From positions 18,075 to 82,074 of the forward strand of contig JAFWTC010000086.1 of the NCBI GenBank assembly GCA_017519045.1: a stretch of DNA of 64,000 nt. The letters run 5' to 3'. The position numbers and the translations under genes are program-made. Positions 17,721-26,865 of the stretch are shown in pieces. The stretch's first letter is position 1, and every line of letters starts with the position of its first letter. This stretch comes from Candidatus Methanomethylophilaceae archaeon. Lineage in GTDB: Archaea > Thermoplasmatota > Thermoplasmata > Methanomassiliicoccales > Methanomethylophilaceae. The notes below the pieces were generated by a model. It made no database searches, was not told where the DNA came from, and saw only the letters and a list, made by a program, of their open reading frames with translations.

Positions 17721-20042
17721 ATGGAGGTCTGCTGCGGCTTTCCGACCGATGACGAAGGATTCTCCGAACGCGTGGACCGCTTCATTTCCGATAGGGGATC
17801 CCATGCTGTGACCGGATTGAGGAGGAGAGGGCGCGAGCAGTTCGTGGACTACGTGGTCGAGGCGGCACGCGCAAAGGGCATGGACGCCTCCGTATTCCCT
17901 TCGATAGGCTCCGACATGACGGCGTTCTACAGTCGCGACGAGGCGGAGGCGATGGCTGAACGCGTCCTGAAGGAAAGACCCGGGACCGACGTCGTCTACG
18001 GCCAGGACCTCTGCCATCAGGTCCCCGCCGTCGTAAGATACAGGAGGCGATGCCGAATGACCCTTGGAATCGGGATAGACACTGGAGGGACGTTCACCGA
18101 CGCCGTCATCATAGATCTCGAATCCGAGGAGGTGCTGCGCAAGAGCAAGTCCCCGACCACCCCCGAGGACCTCAGCATCGGCATCAGGGGCGCCATGTCG
18201 TATCTGGACAAGGGCCTGCTCAGCCATGTCAGCGTCGTCTCGCTGTCGTCCACTCTAGCCACGAACTCCGTTGTGGAGGGGAAAGGGTGCAGGGTCGCCC
18301 TCATATGCGTCGGATTCGACGTGGAGAAGCCCGATGCGGAGGAATACGTATCCATAAAGGGCGGCCACAACATCCACGGCGGGGAGGAGCAGGACCTCGA
18401 CGTGGCCAAGGCAAAGGAATTCATGTACAAGATCCAAGGAAAGGTGGGCGCCTTGGCCATAAGCTCCTTCATGTCGGTCCGCAACCCGGACCACGAGAAC
18501 CGGCTCAAGGCGATTGCGAAAGAGGTCCTAGGAGTGCCAACGGTATGCGGCCACGACCTCTCCTCGAAGCTCGGCTTCGGAGTCCGCACCTCGACTTGCG
18601 TCATGAACGCCAGGCTCATCCCGGTGATGAGGTCGCTCATAGATTCGGTGAAGAAGGTAATGGCCGAATACGGGATCCGCGCACCGTTGATGATGATCCG
18701 CGGCGACGGGACCATGATGGGCGAGACCGTGGCCATGGAGAAGCCCATAGAGACGATCATGTCCGGCCCGACCGCCAGCATGATCGGGGCGGTCAGGATG
18801 ACCGGGCTCAAGAACGCCGTGGTCATGGACATGGGCGGCACCACCACCGACATCGGCATCCTGAGGAACGGAAGGCCCGCGCTGGCCCCCGAAGGGATGA
18901 CCGTGGCCGGGAAGAAGACGCACGTCCTGGCAGCCAGGATCTCCACCGCGGGCATAGGCGGGGACAGCAGGATAATGGTCAACGGGGGCAAGATCGTCCT
19001 CAAGTCCACCCGCGCCATCCCGCTCTGCGTCGCTGCCTCCAGATGGCCGTCCGTCGTGGATTCCCTGATGTCCCTGGGCGCCGACGTCCGTCCGGACCCC
19101 CAATACCCGGACGACATGGTATATCTGGATTCCGAGCTCTTCGTCACCGTGGGATTCCCTCCGAGCGGAGTGTACGTGTCCCCGGAGAGCAGGCTGTTCC
19201 TGGAGATGGCCTCGGAACGCCCCGTCACCGCGCGCGAGGCCGCTGAGACCATCAACACGTATCCGTCCGCCTTAGACGTTCGCGGGCTGGAGGCGCGCGG
19301 ATACATACAGAGGATAGCCTTCACCCCCACAGACGTGCTCCATGTTGACGGCACCTATCTGGAGTATGCCAGGGAGGCCTCCGTCATGGGCGCGCGCTAC
19401 CTCTCCCGCAAGTGCGACATGACCGTGGGCGAGTTCGTGTCCGGATGCAGGGACAGGGTGAAGGCAAAGCTATGCACCGAGCTCATGAAGGTCCTTCTGG
19501 CCGACGAGCTCGGGGAGAGGCCTCTGGAGCCCTACTCGGCCAGCATGATCGCCAAGTCCGTCCTGGGAAGCTCCGGGGACTACGGGTGCTCCATCAGGCT
19601 GAACATACCGATCATCGGGATGGGGGCCCCCTCCGGGACGTACATCAGGTGGGCGGGGGACGCGTTCGGCACCAGGACCGTCATAGACCCGGACTCCGAC
19701 GTGGGAAACGCCCTAGGCGCGATAACCTCCACGATCTCGGAGACGGTGGAGATAGTGATATCGCCGGAGGACCTGGACTCCCCCCAGTCAGGATTCGAGG
19801 TCTTCTCGCCCGAAGGGAAGGAGACGTGCGAGAGCCTGGAGAAGGCCGTCGCCCGGGCGGAGGAGATCGGAAAGGCGATAGCCGGAGAGAGGGCGCGCCG
19901 CAGCGGGGCCACCGACATAGTGTTCGAGACCTCCCGCGGCAACAGGTATCTCCCCCTCAGGGGGATAGAGGTCCTCGTGGACTGCGTCCTGACCGTGACC
20001 GCGGCCGGTAAGCCGGGGGCGTTCGGCGCGCAGAAACTTTAA
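17721..20042 (+). CDS. HyuA-family hydantoinase/oxoprolinase-type ATPase with extra N-terminal segment
   Basis: The HyuA core runs from the ATG at 18057 (661 residues) and has the ASKHA nucleotide-binding motifs IDTGGTFTDAV and MDMGGTTTDIGIL, matching archaeal short HyuA/oxoprolinase-like proteins, which hydrolyse cyclic amides with ATP or act as poorly known ATPases. AGGAGGCGAT sits 5 nt before 18057, an excellent ribosome site for an internal start. Upstream and in frame, from the ATG at 17721, lies a 112-residue segment (MEVCCGFPTDDEGF, DVVYGQDLCHQVPAVVR) of unknown type with its own TATA box. It may be a separate protein whose stop has been lost, or a true fusion. No HyuB partner is adjacent. 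Confidence 0.8.
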   Translation: MEVCCGFPTDDEGFSERVDRFISDRGSHAVTGLRRRGREQFVDYVVEAARAKGMDASVFPSIGSDMTAFYSRDEAEAMAERVLKERPGTDVVYGQDLCHQVPAVVRYRRRCRMTLGIGIDTGGTFTDAVIIDLESEEVLRKSKSPTTPEDLSIGIRGAMSYLDKGLLSHVSVVSLSSTLATNSVVEGKGCRVALICVGFDVEKPDAEEYVSIKGGHNIHGGEEQDLDVAKAKEFMYKIQGKVGALAISSFMSVRNPDHENRLKAIAKEVLGVPTVCGHDLSSKLGFGVRTSTCVMNARLIPVMRSLIDSVKKVMAEYGIRAPLMMIRGDGTMMGETVAMEKPIETIMSGPTASMIGAVRMTGLKNAVVMDMGGTTTDIGILRNGRPALAPEGMTVAGKKTHVLAARISTAGIGGDSRIMVNGGKIVLKSTRAIPLCVAASRWPSVVDSLMSLGADVRPDPQYPDDMVYLDSELFVTVGFPPSGVYVSPESRLFLEMASERPVTAREAAETINTYPSALDVRGLEARGYIQRIAFTPTDVLHVDGTYLEYAREASVMGARYLSRKCDMTVGEFVSGCRDRVKAKLCTELMKVLLADELGERPLEPYSASMIAKSVLGSSGDYGCSIRLNIPIIGMGAPSGTYIRWAGDAFGTRTVIDPDSDVGNALGAITSTISETVEIVISPEDLDSPQSGFEVFSPEGKETCESLEKAVARAEEIGKAIAGERARRSGATDIVFETSRGNRYLPLRGIEVLVDCVLTVTAAGKPGAFGAQKL

Positions 20043-20064
20043 TCGGAACCGCTATGACCGGCCG

Positions 20065-22050
20065 ATGGCCTCCGAGATTTTCGACGTCGCCCTGAAAGGC
20101 GACAGCCAACGCATGCTGAGAAGAGGTAGGATCCCTGCGGGCTCCACCTTCGCGGACCTTGAAAGATACATCCTCAGATCCATGGGATGGGACCGTGACG
20201 TGGCCTGCGGATTCAGGATCCCGGGCTCCGATTCTCCGATGGAAGACAGGGACAGCCCCCTGGACGCCTACGGACGCATGCCAGTCGACTACTTCCATGG
20301 ACGCACCACGCTCAGGATTACGCTCCTAGGGGTCTCCGACCCCGATTACTCGGACTCGCCGTACGCGTCGCACCGCAGCCCGGATCGCTCCAAGTCGATC
20401 CGCCTCTGCCTGAGAAGGTGGGAGGAATCCCTGAGATCCTCGAGTTTCCTGGATGACGAGGCCCTTTCCAAGGTGGCCGCCGCGATATCGTCCAGCCGCA
20501 GGACGGACGCCTATCTCGACACGAAGACTATGAAAGTCACTGAGAGAAACGCCGAAGGGGCCATCCTGATAAGACGCGGGGACTCGGCCTTCTTGAAGGA
20601 TGCTGCGACGGAGTTCTGCCGCTCGGAGGGCCTCAGGCCTCCGGCACAAGGGGAGGGATGGTACGGGCGCTTCCTTCAGGACCTGTCCCGCTCTTCCAAG
20701 AACGAGAAGGCATGGCGCCTGTTCCTGGATGGGTCCTCGACGCGCGCCGCAGAGGAATGGGCGGAGGACAACGGGCTCCGCGGAGGAGAGCCGGACCCCT
20801 CGCATTCGGGACTGCTTCCGTGCAGGTATTGCGGAAAAAGGTACAAGGCCTCGGAGGACAGGAGCGGAATGCCGGTCATGGCCGACAGACCCCGGTATCC
20901 AATGGCCGTGTTCTGCCCCGACTGCGGGAAGCACAGCGTCCTGTCGCTATTCAACGACGGGTTCGGCCTGGAATACTGCTTCAGGGGGGAATCGCGCTCG
21001 TGCTGGGTGACGGGAGACCTGTCCGCTGCGAAAAGGAGGGCGGAATCCGAAACCGATCCGGACGAGAAGGCCAGACTGCTCCTTATGGCGGCCTTGGAGG
21101 CCTACCGCTGCGGGAAGGCCGAGGAAGCCGAGGAACTGGTGGAAAAAGCCTCAGAAAGAAGGCCGGAGGAATCGGCCGCCGTCTCGGCGTACATCGGTTA
21201 TGGACAACCTTGCGAATACGGAGGCCGCGACCCTCTTTCTAGAATCCTGTCAGAATGCGTGCGGATGCGCTCGGAGACGGATTATCGTATCCTTTCTGAA
21301 GCGATGGACGCGGTGGATGGCGCCATCGAGGAGCTTGAACTGCCTGAATGGCTCGAATGGGACCTGAGGCTCTCCGAGATCCTGGAGCTTTGCGACTGCA
21401 ACGACGCCGCGAGGTCCTTCGGCCGGATGGAGGGGATCATAGGATCATGCCTCGATTCCCTGAAAGAAAGAGGATCCGCCACAGGCGACGAATGCCGCCT
21501 CCTGTGTTCGATGACCGAGGCGGCGACGCGCTTCTCCTTCTGCAATCTGGATCCCGAGCATCCCCTGCGCCTCCTAGACGAGGTGTACGAGGCGTTCTCT
21601 GAAGGCCCGATCAAGAACCCCCCCGTGGCTTCCGTCGTCCTGCTCAGAAGAGGGATCGTCAGAATGTCGATGTCGGACGACGACGGGGCCGTGGATGACC
21701 TCGTCGCCGTCATTGACGCCATGATGACCAGATCCGGACGCGGGCCCGTAGCCGGAAGACGCGCGTTCGCGGCGATGCTGGCGCTGTATCCGTACGATCC
21801 AGAGAGCATGGACCTCATCACGATAGCGGTCAACAGCATGAACGCGATGTCCCTGAGCGGAGCGGTGACGGAGCATGAGCTGGAAGAGCTGCTGGATGCC
21901 GTGCCCAAGGCGCTCAAGGCGGGCGGCGAGTACTCCGAATCGAGAAAGGACGTCGAGGCCTGGACCAATATCAAGCTGGGGCCGGAGCCGGAGGAATTCC
22001 TGACTCCGTATGACCTGATGGACCTGAGGTTCAGCTACTATCTTCCCTGA
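20065..22050 (+). CDS. Multidomain protein: pRiA4b ORF-3-like domain, zinc ribbon, TPR-like repeats
   Basis: A 661-residue protein. Residues ~5-95 resemble the plasmid pRiA4b ORF-3 domain (RRGRIPAGSTFADLERYILR, SMGWDRD). A zinc-ribbon-like CRYCGKRY...CPDCGKH lies at ~252-293. From ~325 to 600 the protein is helical with TPR-like repeats (RLLLMAALEAYRCGKAEEAE). TTTAATC at ~20038-20044 fits a leaderless start at 20065. Function unknown; it follows the HyuA gene by 22 nt but probably has its own promoter. Confidence 0.7.
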   Translation: MASEIFDVALKGDSQRMLRRGRIPAGSTFADLERYILRSMGWDRDVACGFRIPGSDSPMEDRDSPLDAYGRMPVDYFHGRTTLRITLLGVSDPDYSDSPYASHRSPDRSKSIRLCLRRWEESLRSSSFLDDEALSKVAAAISSSRRTDAYLDTKTMKVTERNAEGAILIRRGDSAFLKDAATEFCRSEGLRPPAQGEGWYGRFLQDLSRSSKNEKAWRLFLDGSSTRAAEEWAEDNGLRGGEPDPSHSGLLPCRYCGKRYKASEDRSGMPVMADRPRYPMAVFCPDCGKHSVLSLFNDGFGLEYCFRGESRSCWVTGDLSAAKRRAESETDPDEKARLLLMAALEAYRCGKAEEAEELVEKASERRPEESAAVSAYIGYGQPCEYGGRDPLSRILSECVRMRSETDYRILSEAMDAVDGAIEELELPEWLEWDLRLSEILELCDCNDAARSFGRMEGIIGSCLDSLKERGSATGDECRLLCSMTEAATRFSFCNLDPEHPLRLLDEVYEAFSEGPIKNPPVASVVLLRRGIVRMSMSDDDGAVDDLVAVIDAMMTRSGRGPVAGRRAFAAMLALYPYDPESMDLITIAVNSMNAMSLSGAVTEHELEELLDAVPKALKAGGEYSESRKDVEAWTNIKLGPEPEEFLTPYDLMDLRFSYYLP

Positions 22051-22106
22051 CCGCACGCGTGCATGCACCATGCACCGTTAAACCCCGGTCCGTCGAACGG
22101 GAGGCC

Positions 22107-22490
22107 ATGGGAACGAGATGCTTCATCTCAATGAAGGAGAACGGCAGGATCAAGGGAGTCACGTGCAACTACGACGGCTACATAGAATGCGCAGGGATGA
22201 CGCTGTTCCTCGACTTCACGGACAGGGACTCGCTGCGCAGGCTCATCGACCACGGAGACATGAGCTCCCTGGGAACCGCTGTGAACAACACGGCGTTCCT
22301 GACCGGCGGAAACCATGGCGCGAGGGAATACCGCGGAGCGGATTCGATCTGCGAATCGGAATCGGTGGAGTACGCATACGTCCTGGACGAGAACCGGAGA
22401 TGGCAGTATTACAGGCCGGGGGACGACGACGCCCGCGACCTGGAATCCGACCTCAGGATATGCTGCCCCGGAATCTTCCAGATAACCTGA
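22107..22490 (+). CDS. Small protein of unknown function
   Basis: A 127-residue soluble protein beginning MGTRCFISMKENGRIKGV, with a Tyr/Cys-rich middle and acidic C-terminal half. It resembles small phage- or host-type proteins that bind or modify a partner, but no family is recognised. GAGG lies just before the ATG and GTTAAAC at ~22078 may serve as TATA. It is convergent with APC permease 2, with a shared hairpin between them. Confidence 0.6.
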   Translation: MGTRCFISMKENGRIKGVTCNYDGYIECAGMTLFLDFTDRDSLRRLIDHGDMSSLGTAVNNTAFLTGGNHGAREYRGADSICESESVEYAYVLDENRRWQYYRPGDDDARDLESDLRICCPGIFQIT

Positions 22491-22502
22491 ATCAAAAGGA
22501 AA

Positions 22503-22520
22503 GGAGGGGAGACCCCCTCC
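22503..22520. terminator. Hairpin terminator between convergent genes
   Basis: GGAGGGG pairs with CCCCTCC (7 bp, 4-nt loop). On the minus strand TTTCCTTTTG follows, so it should stop transcription of the APC permease 2 gene. Confidence 0.6.
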
Positions 22521-22525
22521 GGGTT

Positions 22526-23986
22526 TCACGCGGCGTTCTTCTTCTGGACGGCGAGCCAGATGGGGACGTACGCGAGCAGGATGATGGCGGCGATCACGAT
22601 TGCTATGTAGGCGGTAATGCCGGTGTCGGCCCCACCGTCGGAGCTCAGGTAGTAGCTCCAGTAGATCAGGCTGGGCAGCCACACGAAGAACTGGATGCAG
22701 GACATCACGGCGATGACGCCAGTCCAGCCTCTGGGCGCCTTGAAAGGCCTTTCCAGACCGGAAAACCTGGGGTCCCTCTTGGTCTTCACGTAGGCCGCAA
22801 GGGCTATTCCGTTGGCAAGGCAGTATCCGATGGCCGAAGCGGTGAGGATGGTCATCGAGGTGGTGGAGAGCCCGTAGACCCAGGAGCTGGCCTCGAGGAT
22901 CAGGAGAAGCACCAGGTTGAAAACGCTGACGAAGATCATGGCGTTGACAGGCATTCCGCGGGAGTTCTTCTTGCAGAACCAGGCGGGGAGGTTGCCCTCC
23001 TCGGCGATGGAGTTGAGCGACCTCGAGGATCCGAGGAACCCGGTCTGGATGATCAGGATCATGGCGACGATGAGGAAGAACAGGGCGATGTAGGACCCCA
23101 TGTCTCCGAAGACGAACTCCGCGATAGGCTTGAGGGTGGCCGTTCCAGCCTCGGTGATGGCCTCGTATCCGAGGGACCCGTAGACGACGGTGGACACGAA
23201 GAAGTACATTATGAGACAGATGATCCCGCATCCGAAGAGCGCCTTGGGGACGTCCCTTCCAGGGTCCTTGTACTCAGGACCGTAGACAGCTGCGGTCTCC
23301 CACGCGCAGGCGCTCCACTGCCCCAGGGCGAAGCAGCCGAGAATCAGGACGACGTCCTCGGGAGACCAAGAGAATCCAGGACGGGTCCACTCGGAGGTGA
23401 TGACGTTGAAGTCGAACATGCCCTTCGCGAGAGCGCCGATGAGGATGACCACGATAGGGATGAGGGAGACCAGCGCGAGGATGGTCCCGACGGTCGCGCC
23501 GCCCTCGAGCCCGCGTATGCCCAGAAGAAGCATGAGAGCCACGATGACGACTCCCACCACGAAATAGAAGCCGACGGCCATCCAGCCATCGAATCCGAGG
23601 TCGAACATCTGCATCAGGTAGTCGCCGATCATCATCGAGAATATGACCACGACGGGGCACCATGCGAACCAGTAGCACCAGGCGCTGAAGGCGCCCAGGA
23701 GCTTCCCCTTGTCTATGCCGTCGACCTTCTTGTCAGATTTGAAGACGGCTTGGGCGCACCCAGGCAGCCCGGTGGCGTTCGGGAACACGGTGACCATCTC
23801 CCCGTAGGCGAGGTTCTGGACGAATCCCTGCAACACCGAAACGGTCCAAACGAAAATACAGCAGCCCCACACGAGGGATGACACGTCTCCCAGCGAGGGG
23901 AGGATCAGCAGCGGTACTCCGAGGGCTATGAACATGCCCTGTTTCCAGCTAACCGACCTTGTCAGCGTGATGTTTTCTTCTGTCAT
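22526..23986 (-). CDS. APC-family permease 2
   Basis: A 486-residue polytopic membrane protein, paralogous to permeases 1 and 3: SVSWKQGMFIALGVPLLI at the N-terminus, AWETAAVYGPEYKDPGRDVP in the loop after TM6, and FLGSSRSLNSIAEEGNLP further on. The start at 23986 (MTEENITL) is chosen by alignment with its paralogues and an upstream AGGATCG; the frame is open a further 87 nt upstream. Candidate methylamine permease by genomic context; amino-acid transport is the alternative. Confidence 0.85.
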   Translation of the reverse strand: MTEENITLTRSVSWKQGMFIALGVPLLILPSLGDVSSLVWGCCIFVWTVSVLQGFVQNLAYGEMVTVFPNATGLPGCAQAVFKSDKKVDGIDKGKLLGAFSAWCYWFAWCPVVVIFSMMIGDYLMQMFDLGFDGWMAVGFYFVVGVVIVALMLLLGIRGLEGGATVGTILALVSLIPIVVILIGALAKGMFDFNVITSEWTRPGFSWSPEDVVLILGCFALGQWSACAWETAAVYGPEYKDPGRDVPKALFGCGIICLIMYFFVSTVVYGSLGYEAITEAGTATLKPIAEFVFGDMGSYIALFFLIVAMILIIQTGFLGSSRSLNSIAEEGNLPAWFCKKNSRGMPVNAMIFVSVFNLVLLLILEASSWVYGLSTTSMTILTASAIGYCLANGIALAAYVKTKRDPRFSGLERPFKAPRGWTGVIAVMSCIQFFVWLPSLIYWSYYLSSDGGADTGITAYIAIVIAAIILLAYVPIWLAVQKKNAA

Positions 23987-24244
23987 CTGCGATCCTTTCC
24001 TAAATAACAATATAATTTCCGTTACCGCATATGCTATATATTTAACTTTATCTAAAAATTTTCTAAAATTCAAATTTAGTTTATAAAGCTAACAGTATTA
24101 ACGTTGACAAGTCCTTTAACCATATCAAATATGTTTCCTTATCAGCGTCTATTATAGATAATTTTATATATTACTTAAATTTGAAAACTAAGAATAATAG
24201 AAATATTTAATATAGATTAAACCCAGATTCAAATTGAACCTGAA

Positions 24245-24883
24245 TCAAATAAGCCAGTCCTTGAGCAGCCTGGGCAGAATCACGGAATGCTCCACATAGC
24301 TGCCGTGATCGGCGTCGGGGACTATGTACATATGTCCATGCGGGATGGAACCAGCTATGAACTCGGTGTCAGAGCGGTCCACGGCATCGAATTCCCCCGC
24401 TATCACCAGCGTCGGCACGCGGATGGCCCTCAGGTCCGCCTTCGTGATGTGCGGCTCCTCCAGCATCAGGCGCTGAAGGGGATCCTCCGGATCCACGTCG
24501 AATCCGCTCCAGTCGACGGCGGAAGGATTCGTGTTGGCACCCCCGACGGCCAGCCTCAGAAGGTCATCGGGATGCTCCGAGGCCAGGATTAGCCCGGCTA
24601 TGCCCCCGTCGCTATAACCGAATAGGACCGGCCTGACCAGCCCCAGCTCGGTTATCAGCCCATGGACGTCCTCAGCCATGTCCGCATAATGGTACTCCTC
24701 CGGCGCCTGGCTGGAACCGTGGCCGCGCGAGTCCACCGTGACGACCTTGAAGAAATCCTTGAGCTCCTCGACGGCCACGTCGAAGATGGACATGTCCTCC
24801 CCGTTGCCATGAAGGAGTATCAGAGGACGGCCCTCGCCCTCGACCTCGTAATGGATCCTGATGCCGTTCACCTCGGCGAACAT
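24245..24883 (-). CDS. Alpha/beta hydrolase
   Basis: A 212-residue alpha/beta hydrolase. Oxyanion region LLHGNGEDMSIFD, nucleophile elbow GYSDGG (Ser ~residue 95), acid AGEFDAVD and catalytic His in DADHGSYVEH. Cytoplasmic esterase/lipase-like activity; the substrate is not predictable. It lies between APC permeases 2 and 3 on the same strand and may be co-transcribed with permease 3, although a hairpin separates them. About 260 nt of AT-rich DNA separate its stop from permease 2. Confidence 0.85.
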   Translation of the reverse strand: MFAEVNGIRIHYEVEGEGRPLILLHGNGEDMSIFDVAVEELKDFFKVVTVDSRGHGSSQAPEEYHYADMAEDVHGLITELGLVRPVLFGYSDGGIAGLILASEHPDDLLRLAVGGANTNPSAVDWSGFDVDPEDPLQRLMLEEPHITKADLRAIRVPTLVIAGEFDAVDRSDTEFIAGSIPHGHMYIVPDADHGSYVEHSVILPRLLKDWLI

Positions 24884-24924
24884 GAGGAAGAGTAAGAAAG
24901 AGAAGTAGATAATAGATATGAAAG

Positions 24925-24943
24925 GCCGGGGAAAGACCCCGGC
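24925..24943 (-). terminator. Hairpin terminator after APC permease 3
   Basis: A perfect 7-bp stem GCCGGGG/CCCCGGC with a 5-nt loop lies 16 nt beyond the permease stop. A pyrimidine/T-rich stretch follows on the minus strand. Confidence 0.65.
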
Positions 24944-24958
24944 GAGGTTTGGGAAAGC

Positions 24959-26464
24959 TCATTCAGCCTTGGCCTTTGCCCTTCTGGACTGGAGCACGAA
25001 CCAGAGGGGGACGTAGAGCAGCAGGATGACCGCGCCTATGATGACGGACATCATTCCGTTCTCGATTCCTCCGTTGATGCACCAGAACGCCAGGCAGGGA
25101 ATCAGGATGAAGAACTGGTAGATCATCAGGAAGCAGGCGACCGCGAACCATCCGCGGGGGGCCCTCCAGGGCCTGGGGAGGTCCTTGAAGCGGGGACTCC
25201 TCCTGGATACGATGAACGCCAGCATCCCCATTCCTAGAGCGAAGCAGAATCCGAACGAGGACGCCGCGAGGATCATTCCCACGGAGCCGAAGTTGATGAT
25301 TATGATGAATATGATTCCCATGGCGAACTGGAACATCATCGCCGCGATCGGGGCGCCGTTCTTGTTGGTCTTTGTGAAGAACTTCGGCATGTTGCCCTCG
25401 TGTCCCATGAAGTACAGGGTCCTGGAGGATCCGAGGAACGCGGTCTGGATGAGCATGACCATTCCGGACACCAGAAGGACGAGGGCGACGATCAGCCCTA
25501 TGTCTCCGAAGTCGGCCTGGGCGATCGGATAGAGGGTGGATATTCCCCACTCGTCGATCTGCTCGGGCGTGAGCATTCCGTACACGCAGAAAGGCACGAT
25601 GAAGTACAGGGCGAGACAGATGAGACCGGCGGAGATCATGGCCTTGGGAAGGTCCTTTCCGGGGTTCTTGTACTCTGCTCCGTAAGTCGCGGTGGACTCC
25701 CAGGCGCAGGCGCACCACTGGGCGTACGCGAACATTCCGAAGACCATCATCATGTCGGTGGCGGACCACTCCCATCCGTCAGGGGTGAAGTTCTGAGCGA
25801 TGAGGTCGAGGCTGAAGTGCATCTCGTTGGACGAGAATCCGGTGAACGGGACGCAGACGACGACCAGAAGCGGAAGAATGGCTATCAGGGCGAGGACGAG
25901 ACCGAGTTTCGCTCCTCCGGAAAGCCCCTTGGACCCCACATAGACGATGACGCTGAAGATCACCACTCCGAGTATCAGCTGCAGGATGATCGGCTCGAAC
26001 GGGAGCTCCATGCCGAGGCCGTACTCGAGGTACTTGGTGATGTAATCGCAGGAAGTACAGGTGAAAATAGGGATGACGGGGGTCCATGTGAACCAGTACG
26101 ACCATGCCGTGAACGCGCCCACGAACTTGCCTAGATCGTACTTCTTGGGATTGGGACTCGTGAACACCTTCTGGGCGCATCCCCCGATACCGGGGGTCTC
26201 GAGAGCGGCGGCCATCTCTCCAATGGCGAAGTTCTGACAGAATCCCTGAAGGACCGATACGGTCCAGATCAAAATGCTGAGACCCCAGGCGGTTCCAGCG
26301 ATGTCGTAAATACCAGGAAGGATCAGGATGGGGACTCCCATCGCGATGATCATTCCTTGCTTCCAGTCAATCGACTTGACGAGACCGCTATCGGAGGAAG
26401 GCTGCGGTTGTATGGCTTCCGTGCCCCCCTTGCCGTAGATCTCGATGTCTTCACTCAAATTCAT
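24959..26464 (-). CDS. APC-family permease 3
   Basis: A 501-residue polytopic membrane protein closely related to permeases 1 and 2 (SIDWKQGMIIAMGVPILI, AWESTATYGAEYKNPGKDLP). The ATG at 26464 (MNLSEDIEI) follows GGGAGGA very closely. Upstream codons in frame lack a good start. Probable role in uptake of methylamines or amino acids by analogy with its relatives. A 400-nt AT-rich region upstream holds its promoter. Confidence 0.85.
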   Translation of the reverse strand: MNLSEDIEIYGKGGTEAIQPQPSSDSGLVKSIDWKQGMIIAMGVPILILPGIYDIAGTAWGLSILIWTVSVLQGFCQNFAIGEMAAALETPGIGGCAQKVFTSPNPKKYDLGKFVGAFTAWSYWFTWTPVIPIFTCTSCDYITKYLEYGLGMELPFEPIILQLILGVVIFSVIVYVGSKGLSGGAKLGLVLALIAILPLLVVVCVPFTGFSSNEMHFSLDLIAQNFTPDGWEWSATDMMMVFGMFAYAQWCACAWESTATYGAEYKNPGKDLPKAMISAGLICLALYFIVPFCVYGMLTPEQIDEWGISTLYPIAQADFGDIGLIVALVLLVSGMVMLIQTAFLGSSRTLYFMGHEGNMPKFFTKTNKNGAPIAAMMFQFAMGIIFIIIINFGSVGMILAASSFGFCFALGMGMLAFIVSRRSPRFKDLPRPWRAPRGWFAVACFLMIYQFFILIPCLAFWCINGGIENGMMSVIIGAVILLLYVPLWFVLQSRRAKAKAE

Positions 26465-26865
26465 TCCTCCCTTGGATGAATGACGTATCAATTCATCCAG
26501 TATGATGGATAAATGTTACTGCCAACTATATAAGTTTCACTATTGTTTAACTAATAACTATATATATGATGATTCAAACAATGTTTTTATTTCATTAATT
26601 CTGTGAAATACTAATATATAATTTTTACTATTATCAATTTTCATTATTACTGAAATTCAGATAAATTGTAACTATAATTAGATTTATTTATATTTATAAT
26701 CAATCGGTTTCTAAACTAAGCAGATAACCTTTTATTGAGCATTCAATATTAATGTACAGGAATAAAAGATAATTTTTAATACTAGTTTTAAACAGCACAT
26801 AATTCTGCACCAACGCTTTATCAATACATCATTTATAGGAACGAGCCATACTCCGACCGGTTAGA
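26465..26865. promoter_or_regulatory. AT-rich intergenic region
   Basis: About 400 nt, very AT-rich, between divergent genes. I see no open frame worth calling. CATTTATAGG at ~26829-26838 is a possible TATA element for the plus-strand coiled-coil gene. Confidence 0.4.

Noticed and set aside
22118..23881. Long plus-strand open frame (~590 codons)
   Set aside because: It lies antisense to APC permease 2 and its translation is low-complexity Gly/Asp/Arg text typical of GC-rich shadow frames.
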